Below, in pieces: positions 1 to 9,827 of a stretch of 24,584 nt of DNA; positions within the stretch are counted from its first letter, which is position 1; every line of letters starts with the position of its first letter. The notes under the pieces were generated by a model, which saw only the letters and a list, made by a program, of their open reading frames with translations, searched no databases and was not told the origin of the DNA. Source of the DNA: Acanthaster planci (Eukaryota; Echinodermata; Asteroidea; Valvatida; Acanthasteridae); contig NW_019091358.1 in assembly GCF_001949145.1 (NCBI RefSeq), forward strand, positions 131,653 through 156,236, in the 5' to 3' direction. The translations under genes were made by a program, and so were the position numbers.

Positions 1-226
1 ATCTAACATGTAACAGATTTTTACACGACCCTAAAAATAATTTTGTCAAATTTTAGAGTGGGCTGTGCATAATGACTGGTCTTCACACTATTGAGGAGAT
101 ACAGGATGGATGTAGTCATGAATGATAGTATAATTATACAATTTGGAAAAGCCCTTCAACTCAGACATTAAAACAAGGGGAGATCTGTTGGAAGCTTACA
201 CATATGTAATTACCTGCTGACAATAC
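1..226. other. intron sequence, no coding signal
   Basis: This stretch lies downstream of the exon 8 donor of the minus-strand THAP gene. I see no coding frame that resembles the family's next exon and no repeat structure. The next exon should lie beyond the left edge of the window. Confidence 0.5.
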
Positions 227-385
227 CTGCATGTGAAAAAGCCTTCATCTTCGGCGCAAACTGATTGATGAGACTGTGGAGGGACTCCAGAGATGAGGTC
301 TGCTGAGAGCATGACATCTTGCGAATATCCTTGACCAGGCTTGTCTTTTCAATAATGGCACACACCTTAACACATGCCTCTGTAC
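227..385 (-). CDS. exon 8: transposase C-terminal core
   Basis: The acceptor AAATACAG at 386-393 and donor GTATTG bound 159 nt, phase 1 to 1, fitting exon 7. The product holds TEACVKVCAIIEKTSLVKDI and QQTSSLESLHSLINQFAPKM. The TSSLE-xxHS-xxxxFAPK string is a recurrent signature near the end of this transposase family. The frame is intact and the gene continues leftward out of the window. Confidence 0.75.
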
Positions 386-612
386 CTGTATTTAAAATAA
401 AATTCCTGTTTTTATACTATATCATTACAAAACTTTTGGAATATCTGAAACTAGATGTCAAGAATACCACCTGCCACAAAAATCGTGTGGCAAAAAAATA
501 GTGTATTATTCTGCTCTGTCTTATTATTTATTATTAATTTCCTGTGCAAGAAAGATATGATAGATTATAAATTTGTCATTTTGAAAAACGACACAGAACT
601 GAACTGCATTAC

Positions 613-857
613 CAGATTGCAGCCATGTTTTCTTGTGTTCTCCATCTTTGAGTCTTCGGTGCAAACAGTTGGGGAAGATGTCCGAATGGCCATGGTGCAT
701 GTCCTGGATGTGGTTGGTGAGAGACATCCAACACGTAGTTCCTCCTCCTCATCTGTGGTTGAGGCTGCCACCCAGTAAACATGATTGCTTACACTCTTCT
801 CCCATTTGCTGACTTCCTCACACTTCTTGGCAAGGCTGTGCATCTTTTTTTTCACCT
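613..857 (-). pseudogene. exon 7: transposase core, frameshifted
   Basis: The acceptor TTTTGCAG supplies AG, which completes the GAG codon begun in exon 6. The exon encodes EVKKKMHSLAKKCEEVSKW and SVSNHVYWVAASTTDEEE, then the frame changes near 728-740. The continuation WMSLTNHIQDMHHGHSDIF and GEHKKTWLQS is in another frame. The length of 245 nt is one short of the phase demanded by both neighbours, so a single base has been lost. The donor is GTAATG. Confidence 0.78.
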
Positions 858-1134
858 CTGCAAAATACCATAATAACAATGCACGTGTGCATGCAATACA
901 AAGATGATCCATGCACAAAAACTGCTTTCTGTGGTAGGGAGAAGAAACAATAAAGACATGAAGAAAAAGAACAGCAGTTAAGTGAAGACCAACTGGCATT
1001 GCTAATTGAAAGAAAAGATATTTTAAATTACAATCTGCTGTTTATTGTTCCAAAAAGAGAGACATTAAGAGAAATGTTAAGTGCACTTAAGAAGAGTTTT
1101 TTAGAACCAATTCAGAACAGAATAATTTGTGTAC

Positions 1135-1354
1135 CTTTAGTTACATGCCATTCATCATATATATGAAGGATAGCTGGCATCTCCTCCCTGACATATTTGG
1201 AGAGCTGGCAATGCCAATCCGTCACCAGTTTCCTGATGGTCAGCCCGCTCTTCCTCATCTTCTTAACCGTCCTCTTGAAACCCTCCAGCTCCATGTGGTT
1301 GGAATTTTTCACCTCATTACTTTGCACAAACACATGGAGCACAAGGGCATATCT
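1135..1354 (-). CDS. exon 6: transposase core, second catalytic Asp region
   Basis: This exon has 220 nt, phase 0 to 1, donor GTACAC. The acceptor GAAG at 1355-1358 is the only one I found that keeps the frame, and it is weak. It adds about 11 residues before SNEVKNSNHMELEGF, where family members normally continue directly. MELEGFKR, then KLVTDWHCQLSKYV and HIYDEWHVTK, is the usual order. The Asp in VTD is probably catalytic; the usual Arg after it is Trp here. Confidence 0.75.
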
Positions 1355-1441
1355 CTTCAAGTTAATGACAGATATAAAGGTAAGCTTGGTATGTTCACCT
1401 CTGAAATTTCACAATAAAAAACTCACCAGAATCCTACTAAC

Positions 1442-2013
1442 CTGAACCAGCTGAATATTAACATTCTTGTTGATTTTCAGCTCAATGACAGTATAACTGC
1501 CGAACTTCGCAGAATGGCCAGGGCTGTCTTCCCGACCATCTCCTCCGAGTGGTAGAGGCTGGCCGGCATCAAGGAGTTGCTTAATGAGGGCTTGATGGTA
1601 GTGCTTCCACTTCCTTTCAATGACCAGCCACAGAAAGTTAATCTGGAGATTGTAGAATGTCCTCTCTGTTATGCACGCCTCATTCAAATTATTAAGGATT
1701 TGCACAGCGGTAGCAAAGCTACCACCTGCAAAAAGTGTGGCAGCAGACAAAAGGAGGTTGCCAGATGGGATGTTCTGGAACCATGGCTGGCTCTCCCAGA
1801 TCTGCTGCCCCAGACTGCAACTTCGGCACTCCAGGGTTACTGACAGCATGGTGCCACTGCCTGATGATGACATCATACGATCTGCAACTAAAGCATCTCT
1901 TCAGTAGTGGAAACAGCCAGGACACACACACAATGTACTTTCATTCAGTATGGGCATCCATATTGCCAATTTTAGTGTAGTCTACCACTGTGCGTAGGCT
2001 CATCCCTCTTTTC
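1442..2013 (-). pseudogene. exon 5: transposase core, first catalytic Asp region, broken
   Basis: The first base (G after TTATGCAG) completes the codon left by exon 4. The product reads KRGMSLRTVVDYTKIGNMDA, then a TGA at 1941-1943, then KYIVCVSWLFPLLKRCFSC, a zinc-knuckle-like start. A one-base frameshift near 1850-1885 moves the frame to TLECRSCSLGQQIWESQPW, IPSGNLLLSA and GGDGREDSPGHSAKFGSYT. The length of 572 nt is one over the expected phase, which confirms the shift. The exon ends LVQ at a GTTAGT donor. GGDGR-DSPG is the segment that should hold the first catalytic aspartate. Confidence 0.8.
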
Positions 2014-2359
2014 CTGCATAAAACATTCAAAAGAAATTTTGAAGAAATATCAAGTAACAACAAAGAATAGTGAATGGAAGTAATTCCCTGTAGGGATGCC
2101 ACCCAGATGTCCTAAATTTATTGGGTCATGCAGTAAAAAGTATTTTTGAACAACTGCAAAATGTTTCTACCATAATACATGTCCCCTTATATGTTAAACT
2201 TTGGGTCCCTTTCATGTCATAGTAGGAAATGAGGCCCTAAAATGAGGACTTCCTTCCTATTAAATATACACAGGCAAGTGTACTTATTCTTACTTTCTTC
2301 ACCAAAAAATTCTTACTCAACACGGATGACGTACATTAATAATGAGGAATGCAATTTAC

Positions 2360-2585
2360 CATTTGATGGGTCTTTTAGTTTTCTTGTGGGGGGTGGAGGG
2401 GTAATCTGATGATGATCCAGATGATTTAGGTGTGTAACCAGGAGACTCCGGTTGTGATTGGCTAACATCTTCCTTCTCATTAGAGCTGCTACTCTCCTCA
2501 TCAGGGCCATCATCTAACAGCTTGCACATGACACCAGTGGAAGTCGTGGGTTCCTTAGCCAACATGCTTTGGCTTCTTGTGCGCT
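2360..2585 (-). CDS. exon 4: Ser/Glu/Pro-rich linker
   Basis: Two acceptors are close together, CAG ending at 2593 and CAG ending at 2586. Only the second keeps the frame from exon 3 (phase 1 in). The exon is 226 nt and leaves in phase 2 at GTAAAT. It encodes a low-complexity acidic segment (DDGPDEESSSSNEKEDVSQS) ending in basic KKTKRPIKW. It is probably disordered and possibly carries a nuclear localisation signal. The frame is intact. Confidence 0.65.
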
Positions 2586-2800
2586 CTGTCGCCTGCACAG
2601 CTATATGAAGTAAAATATTGGCATATGGCATTATATCATTAGCAAGAAAAAAGAATAAAAGCATTAACTGTTGACTTACTTTCAAGTTTATGTTTAAATC
2701 AGGAATTTTCATCAACCTTGGGACACATGACTCTAATACTTAACCAAGCAAAATGTTTACCCCTGATTTTTCTTTCATTGTTTCAATAATTTATTCTTAC

Positions 2801-2906
2801 GTTTCACACGCGTAGCCACTTTGTCAGTCTGTGTGCCCACAGTCTTCATCTGGCATCTTGACCTCATTGGCACCATGTGTGTAGATGAGCCCAAGTTGTG
2901 CTTGTT
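2801..2906 (-). CDS. exon 3: linker with KTVGTQTD motif
   Basis: This exon has 106 nt, with acceptor TTTTTTTTCAG and donor GTAAGA, phase 0 to 1. The product includes CQMKTVGTQTDKVATR. The KTVGTQTD phrase recurs between the THAP domain and the transposase core in proteins of this family, as I remember it. The frame is intact. Confidence 0.7.
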
Positions 2907-3136
2907 CTGAAAAAAAAACTTGTATCTGTAAATTATAAATGCTTTATTCCAATCCTTGCACTGGTAAAACACCAACGAACATGTAAAGTAGTTTGAGTAC
3001 CGAATTTTGAAATCTAATTATTCTAGTGTTTTCAACTTCGATGACCAAAATATTAATTGTAGTCTGATGTCGCCTTTGCAAAGGATGAGTCTTGCTTTCA
3101 TAGTCATGAAGTCAACTGATGAAGTTTCTCTCTTAC

Positions 3137-3241
3137 CGCATCAGAACATTCTGCATCAGATGGAATGCACTCTGGCAAACTGGAGTTGTTGCAGGAAGAA
3201 TTGTCATCTGTTGAACTTGATGCCAGCAGCTCATCAAGCAT
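3137..3241 (-). CDS. exon 2: acidic/serine-rich linker
   Basis: This exon has 105 nt (35 codons, phase 0 to 0). It follows a C-rich tract and AAG acceptor and ends in a GTAAGA donor. It encodes MLDELLASSSTDD and a Ser/Asn/Asp/Glu-rich stretch with no recognised domain. It is intact in itself and is called because its phase matches exons 1 and 3. Confidence 0.65.
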
Positions 3242-4706
3242 CTTGGGGGGAAAGAAAAACAATTTGGATATAAAGCAATTTATTAGGAGTGCCAATGAAC
3301 AGTAACAAAATCCCAGCAAACCGACTCACCCAATACCCCCCCCAGCAAAACAACAAGGGAAAACTGAAGGAAAATTGAAATTTCAAATTCCAGTAATTGA
3401 AATAAAATGACAAACTTCCTCAGTTTTAAAAAATAATTTTGTAAAAAATCACTTCACAATTTATTTTTTGGGGGAGGGGGGAGAAAATTAAAAAGCTAGT
3501 CCAAGTTAGGAATGCAGGCCAACTGATACGCAGACTTCCCTGTCCCTTTGGAAAAACATTTTCCCAACATGCCCAAGCCACGTACATACAACACAAGACT
3601 GTTGGAGTGGCCCTGTATTCTATAATAGAGCTCAAGATGAATAATTGAGTGTATGGCGAAAAGGTTCAGCCGGGCATAGAAGCCAAAACAGCACCACAGT
3701 AGCAAGATCAGGGCAAAAGTAATAAATAAATCATCATGGAATATGAACAGGATCTGATAATGAATAAGTGAACTGTAACAGTGGATTATCCTCACATGGC
3801 ACGTGTTTGGTAACTGTGGTTACATTTAATTTAAGTAAAACATTTTAGCCTAGCCATAATTCATATGCTTATTACATGTCCGTATTTGTTATTAACGTCA
3901 TAGTTATGCCAAGCTTGGTCATGTTGGTCCCAGGCTAGGTGCCCAATATTTTTTGAAAGCAAGCCTACATTCATGGTATTACAGCTACCAACGCGGTATA
4001 ACCAATCATGGAATTTGTAGCGTTTTTCCCCCTTGTAAAAATAAGAACACTTGCATGTACAGTAGATCCCATGTACATTTCTCCCAGCAGTAGATTAGGA
4101 GCCTTTAACTTTTAACCCTGTAATGTCAAGCCTCCTAATTGATTTAAGAGCACTCCTACACAAGGACCCACTTTTCTTGCTTTGGCCTTCTTACCACATT
4201 CCTCTGGCAGACTTCTGGTCTAGGATTTATTACTTTATACTTAGATTTTAATTAGATTTACCCTTGTTCTTCTGGCCTGTGTTCCCAACCCTATTTTTAC
4301 CACTTGGTCATTTTTTTAGCCAGTCTCATCACAACCACTCTCCAAGCAACATCTCTACGCGCAGTACTCCCACTCTCTCTTGTACAAGTTGTAGAATAGT
4401 TTAGAATAAAAGTTCCTTTCTCAAAGTTAGTACATGTTGTCAACATTGTTCCTTTTTATACAACACTACTAAAAATTAATGCACACTTATTTAAAACTTG
4501 TTGGCGGCGATTTTAAGGTTCCATCATGTTCCATCATGGAGGCATAATGTTTGCATACAAATACCTGTACTGTACATGTACATGTGCAGTGTTCACTGCA
4601 TGTACATGATGTACATGTAGGCTAGGCTACGTACCTACACTTGTGTGTACATGTACATGAGCATGCATGGCAATGTGCCCAATATCCGGACAGACCGTCA
4701 ACTCAC
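3242..4706 (-). other. intron 1 of the THAP gene
   Basis: This 1.46 kb intron is bounded by a GTGAGT donor and an AAG acceptor. I see no coding relic in it. It holds a homopurine/T-rich patch near 3467-3482 and the TACATGTA cluster listed separately. Confidence 0.5.
4570..4622. repeat. TACATGTA-rich microrepeat with a short hairpin
   Basis: Alternating TGTACATG palindromes surround GCAGTG-TT-CACTGC, which can fold with flanking ACATGT/ATGT. Similar TACATGTA units recur near 8938, 11750, 14887, 16142 and 16710, so this is a genome-wide simple motif rather than a local function. Confidence 0.55.
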
Positions 4707-5040
4707 CCGTCTCTTTTCATGTTTCTCTGAAGTTTCCCTCCTCCATTTCTTAACTTCTTTAGAGGGGTTTCTTGGGTTAATCTTGGTGGGTATGGCATTT
4801 GCCTTCAGCTTTATTGCTCTCTTCATGCCAAATTTCTAGTGGATCGCAGTCTTGAAATCACTCTCGTCGAAGTGAGCGCTGCATATTACACTTCTTGCGG
4901 ATGGCCCCGACCACTTTGCCTTTGTGGGTTGGACTTTCGTCATCCAAATTCTTGAAAGTTTCTCATTTTTTTTGAACTTGTGCAGACATATCTTCACTGG
5001 TGGTGTTGCTGCAACCACCAACGACACTTCGTGCCGGCAT
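4707..5040 (-). pseudogene. exon 1: THAP zinc-finger domain, frameshifted, with a stop codon
   Basis: The ATG at 5040 opens MPARSVVGGCSNTTS. The rest of the domain, from CLHKFKKNEKL through ICSAHF, is in another frame, so one base has been gained or lost near 4985-5000. The length of 334 nt is one more than a multiple of three while the donor phase must be 0, which agrees with the shift. THAP needs C-x(2-4)-C near its start and C-x2-H at its end. The end (CSAH) is present, but the first Cys is Ser. TAG at 4836-4838 interrupts the frame before KFGMKRAIKLKANAIPTK, and the exon closes at a good GTGAGT donor. THAP domains bind DNA sequence-specifically. Confidence 0.8.
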
Positions 5041-5383
5041 ATCGGCAGAAAAAATAACTAAACAAGTATTTTGGACGGCGAGCACATCGATACAACGATC
5101 TAAAAGAAAGAACGCATGGACAGTGAAAGGTTGAAGTACACGATCGCACACTGGCGATTGTGTTCTGCCGATAACGTCATAGGGTCACATGGTATGCTAT
5201 CGCAATTTTCGGATTGAAAAGTGGGGTGCCATTTTTTGTCGGGAATCTGGCTGTTTTCTCAAAAATGCCATTACTTTATTCAAAAAACAAACTGCCACAT
5301 GGAAGATCATACTTTCTCTGATCAATTAGACATCAGATTCCTTTCTATATCTGATAACCTTTAAGTAATGTCTCCCTGGTATA
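5041..5383. other. 5' flank of the THAP gene
   Basis: No ORF of note. The sequence TAACGTCATAGG near 5172 resembles a CRE/ATF site upstream of the minus-strand ATG, but a single short match is weak evidence for a promoter. Confidence 0.25.
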
Positions 5384-5988
5384 TTAACCACTTGCTGCCA
5401 GGTGCTTTGAAAAATGCAGTGCACACGTATGGATGATTTTCAAGATTTTCAGTTTTCCAAATTCTTCAAAAATTCATCATTTTATTTAATGAACGTTTAC
5501 ACCCACATGAATGACTGTCTGGCGGCCACTCTAGTGTGACGGACAAAATTTATTGATGCCTGAGTATTTCAACCAGGCCTGCAGCCTTGTAAAAAGAACC
5601 CATAGTGTGCGGTGTTATATAATTTTCTTTTGTTCTCGAAACCGGCACAGTGCACTGGTGGCATCTTTTCAATACGGGGCCACATGAGCATGCAGCGATA
5701 TTGCATCACTCATCACTGGAGTGCTGGAGAGCTTTCGTCCCCGGTGGTAATCTGCTTGCACTGAATGCCACAAATAGTGGTATAATGTTTCAAAACAAGG
5801 ACGGATTTCCTCCGATCTTGACAACTGAAAAAATGTTGGTAATCCCCAGCAACTCAGTCTTTTGTGCCGAGCACGGTCTTTTGTTACAAGGCCAAGCTCA
5901 TTTGTCCGGTTTCAGGCTCCCCGGCTTTGTGTATGAAGCCCATTTGCTCTAAAACGGGTCTCCCGGTAGCAACAGGATAAAGCATTAA
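5384..5988 (+). repeat. dispersed TTAA-bounded repeat, copy A
   Basis: It starts TTAACCACTTGCTGCCAGG at 5384 and ends at TTAA 5985-5988. By eye it aligns along its length with the reverse complements of 9828-10396 (copy B) and 10922-11336 (copy C). Shared landmarks include TTTACACCCAC, GAGTATTTCA, GTAAAAAGA and GCACAGTGCACTG. It has no convincing ORF; a 100-codon frame inside it is not kept in copy B. It is likely a non-autonomous DNA transposon using TTAA targets (piggyBac- or Kolobok-like). Confidence 0.75.
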
Positions 5989-6577
5989 ACTGGCCTTCCT
6001 CCTGGCCGTGACTACTTCCAGAAGGGGATGTGAGTCCTCGCCATTGGTGAGGGACATCTACGATGGGAGCCATACGGTGTCATGGGAGCCACATGGTATC
6101 TGCTTCATTCCCTCTGTTGACTTCCTCACTAAAAATCACACTGCTTTTTTGGATCCGCTTGACATTTTTGTACAAACAATTGCTTCACATGCAGGAGATG
6201 GTGAGGACAAACACTGGTGCCCAATTCATGTGCTAAAGTGGTATCTCGCCAAGACCAAGAATCTGATAGGTAGAGTTTCCAAACTATTTATTACCTCCAC
6301 CAAACCACATCACCCAGCAGCAAAAGACACCGTAGCACACTTGATAGTCTCGGCCATTAAATTTATCAACCCAAACTGGCCATCACACCCTGATGACCCT
6401 TGCAAACACTATATCAGAGCACATGATGTTAGAGCAGTATCTACGTCTTGGTCTTACTTTTCTGGGATTTCCACTGCAGACATCTGTAAAGCTGCATGCT
6501 GTAAGTTGCCCTCTACATTCACCTCCTGCTACCTAATGGATGTCATGCAGAGCATGAAGGACACAGAAGGAGTTTGA
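5981..6577 (+). pseudogene. tyrosine recombinase C-terminal half, DIRS/Ngaro-like
   Basis: An open frame begins right after a TAA at 5978-5980 and runs to 6577. From the ATG at 6008 it is 189 residues. TTSRRGCESSP holds the first catalytic Arg (residues 5-6), IRAHDVRAVSTSW gives His139-x-x-Arg142, and PSTFTSCYLMDV gives the nucleophile Tyr175. WCPIHVLKWYLAKTK and KLFITSTKPHH are also typical of recombinases from DIRS/Ngaro-like retroelements in marine invertebrates. The family usually has Trp before K-x-PSTFTS; here the residues are Cys-Cys. The N-terminal part and any reverse transcriptase are absent, and TTAA-repeat copy A abuts the truncated end. Confidence 0.8.
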
Positions 6578-7598
6578 ACTGCCCGGGCTATAACATCTGG
6601 CCAATTACTGCTTTCTGTCCATAGCCAGAGCGCAGTGCATGCCTGAGTGCATGCCTGCTACTCACCACCTGTTTTGCAACCATAAGCCCCCTTTGTACCC
6701 CATGATCATCGGCGCAATTTTTCATTGGTAACCTGCATCCCTAAAATATTGTGTACTGCAGCATATGAAGTTGAATATTCATACCATCGTTGGTACTTGA
6801 TATGATCTGACAACAACATCAAATTTACTGCTTGTGCAGTTGCTTTTATTAGGCTCTGTACCCAAAGTGTTCATGTGCGGTTGTTGCCCTTATCGAACAC
6901 TGTCTTCTGGACTTCTTTGGGAATAAATAGCCAAGCTGTTTGTAAGATTTTGAGTTTTATTTGAATCATTTTTATTACGGAATTTACACAAAAAGGTATT
7001 TTAAGAGATCTCATGATCACTCCCTGTGAAGAAACAGCGCATTTTGTTTTTCGTTAACTATTCTGTGGTGTTCAACATGTTGTTGGCCAGTCCTAGCCAA
7101 AGTCATACAAACACTTTGAAAACTGATGTTTTGGAGTGACAAAATAAAATTACAAACATATGCATGGATAATGGAAAAGGGCATCAAAATCTTTAAAAAT
7201 TATTCAAAACAGCTAAAGTAAATCTAGGCCCTAATGTTAGATATTTTTCTTTCTGTTTCCTGGTCACTGCGATAAGTTGTAGTTAATTCTAAAGGAAACA
7301 TCTCAAATTTTGTTATGATATTACTGGCCCCACTTGTCCGGCTATTAAGCTGCAGGCAGTAATCAGGAGTTTTTGGAATGTTGTTCGTCTGACTGGGCGG
7401 TGATGATCATTAAGCACTTTGATGTGCCAGAGTTGTAACTCCTTCTGTGTCCTTCCTCCATGTGCAGTGCAACTCCGCACATGGGAAGACAATTCTACTA
7501 TTGGCAGCACGAAAGTCTCAGGAGTTGCCTGTACAGGGACAGTCAGCTTGAAGATCCTTACTCAATGATTTCACTATATATTGCTCCTTAGTTTAGTA
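6578..7598. other. no gene seen
   Basis: This is probably the 3' tail of the recombinase element followed by unique AT-rich DNA. A 12-bp unit AGTGCATGCCTG is repeated twice at about 6635-6658. The 65-codon minus frame at 7313-7510 matches nothing I recognise. Confidence 0.4.
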
Positions 7599-7656
7599 GA
7601 AACTATTATAACGAGGCCTTTTGAGCCTTACAAATTACCTTGTTATAATAGTTTTC
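7599..7656. repeat. imperfect inverted repeat (hairpin)
   Basis: The left arm GAAACTATTATAACGAGG (7599-7616) pairs with CCTTGTTATAATAGTTTTC (7638-7656), with one mismatch and one extra base around a loop of about 21 nt. It could be the ends of a tiny foldback element or a structured RNA. Nothing nearby supports a specific role. Confidence 0.6.
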
Positions 7657-7879
7657 TTGTATTAACAGTGCTCTTTTTATCTGTGTTCAACTGTACACCA
7701 CTTAGTGCATATTCCTGTGCTCATGACATTTACTTTCAGATAGGTTGGTGCCACTCTGCATATGTAGTGACTGTTTGGGTTGGTAGGGCACCGTAGACTC
7801 TTCCCCTACCTAAACAGTTCTTTCCTGCCCCTCCTCCCCACCTTTGGCTCTGACCCTTTTTGAGTCGCTTTCAAAAAAG

Positions 7880-7911
7880 ACGATCATGGCGGCGAAACCG
7901 TGTTGCATTGT
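7880..7911 (+). promoter_or_regulatory. YY1-like ATGGCGGC site / possible first exon
   Basis: CGATCATGGCGGCGAAACCG contains the YY1-type core ATGGCGGC that often overlaps start codons of animal genes. Read as a start (7886) it gives eight codons, MAAKPCCI, to a GTAAGA donor at 7910. Phase 0 there would be compatible with the exon at 10455. The link is inference; an LRRC9 gene would normally have many LRR exons before that point. Confidence 0.3.
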
Positions 7912-8097
7912 AAGAGGTGAGGGTGCACAATGGATGATCAGATCTTTCCAGCGAATAATAAATAGTAGTGCCCATTTGGATAGGTAAGCGTGGGTAGTAG
8001 ACCCAACCCACATTTATTGTGAGGGGAGGAAATGCCTTTCCCGGGTAATTGAAACTGAATTGGGGAGCCTGCGCCGTACACAAAAAAACTAAGGGTA

Positions 8098-8139
8098 TTA
8101 ACCACTTTGTGCCGGGATGTCCAGTACACAGTGGTTTAA
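8098..8139 (+). repeat. 42-bp TTAA-to-TTAA remnant of the A/B/C repeat (copy D)
   Basis: TTAACCACTTTGTGCCGGG at the left matches the starts of copies A and B. CACAGTGGTTTAA at the right matches the opposite end of copy B (CACAGTGGTTTAAG on its own strand). Only a few bases separate the two ends, as expected for a copy with an internal deletion. Confidence 0.55.
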
Positions 8140-9827
8140 AACCCTACTTGACCCTGACATCAGTGAATACTATCAGATTTTTTTACTCACATCAATTAAA
8201 ACAATTTAGCAAGTCTTTTGAACTTATTTGGAGTCCTCATGGGTTTTAAATTTGGCTACAGAAAGACATTTTTGCAATGGATGCATTGGCAAAAGTGCAT
8301 TATTATTGATCTCCATGAGTGAAGGCACCCTCTATTGACAGTTAGTTAAAATTCTGGAAAGAGCACACATGCACCCTGTGGCTACTGCACTTTTGGAAAA
8401 AATCTGTAACCATTTTTAAGAGATGATCACCTCAGTTTGGAAGTGAGATCATTATGCATCTGTATTTAATTGCAACGTAACTGGAAAGGAAGGGGGAAAT
8501 GATGAAAAAAAATCATGTGACTTCATTTCACTGTCACTTAATGTTCTTTGAATTTATAGAATTTAAAAAAATGGCAAGGAATTTTTCTTTATTTGAGAGG
8601 TGTTATTTCAATGCAGCAAGTTCCTCACTTGGTCTTTGTCCCTCTTTCATTGAGCATTTTAGTGGTTGAAAGTATGATGTAATCTGAAAAACTGAACAAG
8701 TTGCCTTTTCCCAATGACCCTTTCCCATTCAATCATGTTTTTCAATTCTTCCTAAAGAGGTAATATTCATTGGGTGACTGTTCCCTTAAAGTGTGCGTGA
8801 AGTCAGGGTATGGAATTATGTATGTATTTTGCTGGTGATCTCAATGAAATTGGCCTCTTTTGTTTAACCCATGATTTTCCTTTCAATTTTTTTTCAATTA
8901 TCAAGTTGAAATAGACCGTGTTTCTTTCCATTGAGGTACATGTACCTGTAGTGCCTCCCTGCTCTATCATGATTTTATCTGAAAAAAAAACCCATTAATT
9001 TCAGTATTATTTATTCCTCAGAAGTCTTTGTCAAAAGTTTTAACATTTCCATTGAAATAAAATGCCGCAAAATGTGTGGAAATATTTCACAATTGAAGAG
9101 CTGAGTTCCAAATCAGATGTCCTATTTAGCCAGTCAATAGGCAGCTTAAAAAACACTCTTATCCGCTATTCCAGGCCATGACACAACACAGAGTCTGAGA
9201 TAAGCCATGAGCAGATAGAAATGCATCATCGTTTGGCGTGTTTATATAACAACTTTTACAAAAAATATCTTTTCACCCTCCAGCGTCCGTCGGGATCGAC
9301 AATTGACATTACCCCTGACAAAAAGCTACATTTCTTTCAACTACTTTTCAGTTTAAATTCCACCTAAGCTGTGTTATAAGCCTCAAATTACACTGAGCAA
9401 TCACCTTCAGTATACTCTACATGTCTCAACAATAGAGGGCGCTGTGCATTGTGCTCAAAACAATGTCAAGTCCTGCAAAATGATTTTTGGGCACAATAAA
9501 TGCATTGCGCGACTCTTCCGCTTGATTATATTTGTAGGCCGATTGTAAAAATGTATCAACAAACATATGTTGATGTATATTTGTCTTGTTTGGTACATTT
9601 TATAGTTTACTGCAAAAGGTAATTGCGAATTTCTGCAATCTATTCAATTTTTTCGAAAGCAAATTTATATCAGCTGAAAGAGCTAAGCTAAGGTGCGTAC
9701 TTCAGTTAAATATACCATAAAATTATCACAAAACAAAATAATTTTTGGTGAACATTATCTCATTAGATACTAGTGGACTTATCAAAAGCATAATATAAGG
9801 GGGAAAAATGTTTGCACTGTCTGGGTC
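8140..9827. other. no gene seen
   Basis: AT-rich sequence with no ORF above background and no splice-bounded coding stretch I could support. AATAGAGGGCGCTG near 9433 and its near reverse complement CACCCTCTATTG near 8328 are short motifs often met in animal repeats. Confidence 0.4.

Larger units (their letters stand above)
227..5040 (-). pseudogene. THAP-domain Kolobok-like transposase-derived gene, 8 exons, broken, 3' end outside window
   Basis: Eight minus-strand exons join with GT-AG borders and compatible phases: 4707-5040, 3137-3241, 2801-2906, 2360-2585, 1442-2013, 1135-1354, 613-857 and 227-385. The product has an N-terminal THAP zinc finger, a Ser/Glu/Asp-rich linker and a DDE-type transposase core. 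I recognise GGDGREDSPGHSAKFGSYT (exon 5, probable first catalytic Asp) and LVTDWH (exon 6, probable second Asp), typical of THAP-containing transposases of Kolobok type in marine invertebrates. The gene is broken. Exons 1, 5 and 7 have lengths out of phase by one base, exon 1 has TAG at 4836-4838, exon 5 has TGA at 1941-1943, and the first THAP cysteine is replaced by Ser. Introns mean it is not a processed copy. It could be a domesticated gene that died or an intron-bearing transposon copy. Family assignment is from memory of motifs; Kolobok rather than another THAP/DDE family is inferred. Confidence 0.8.

Noticed and set aside
5650-5952. 100-codon plus-strand ORF
   Set aside because: It lies inside repeat copy A, and the frame is not preserved in copy B, so it is not a gene.
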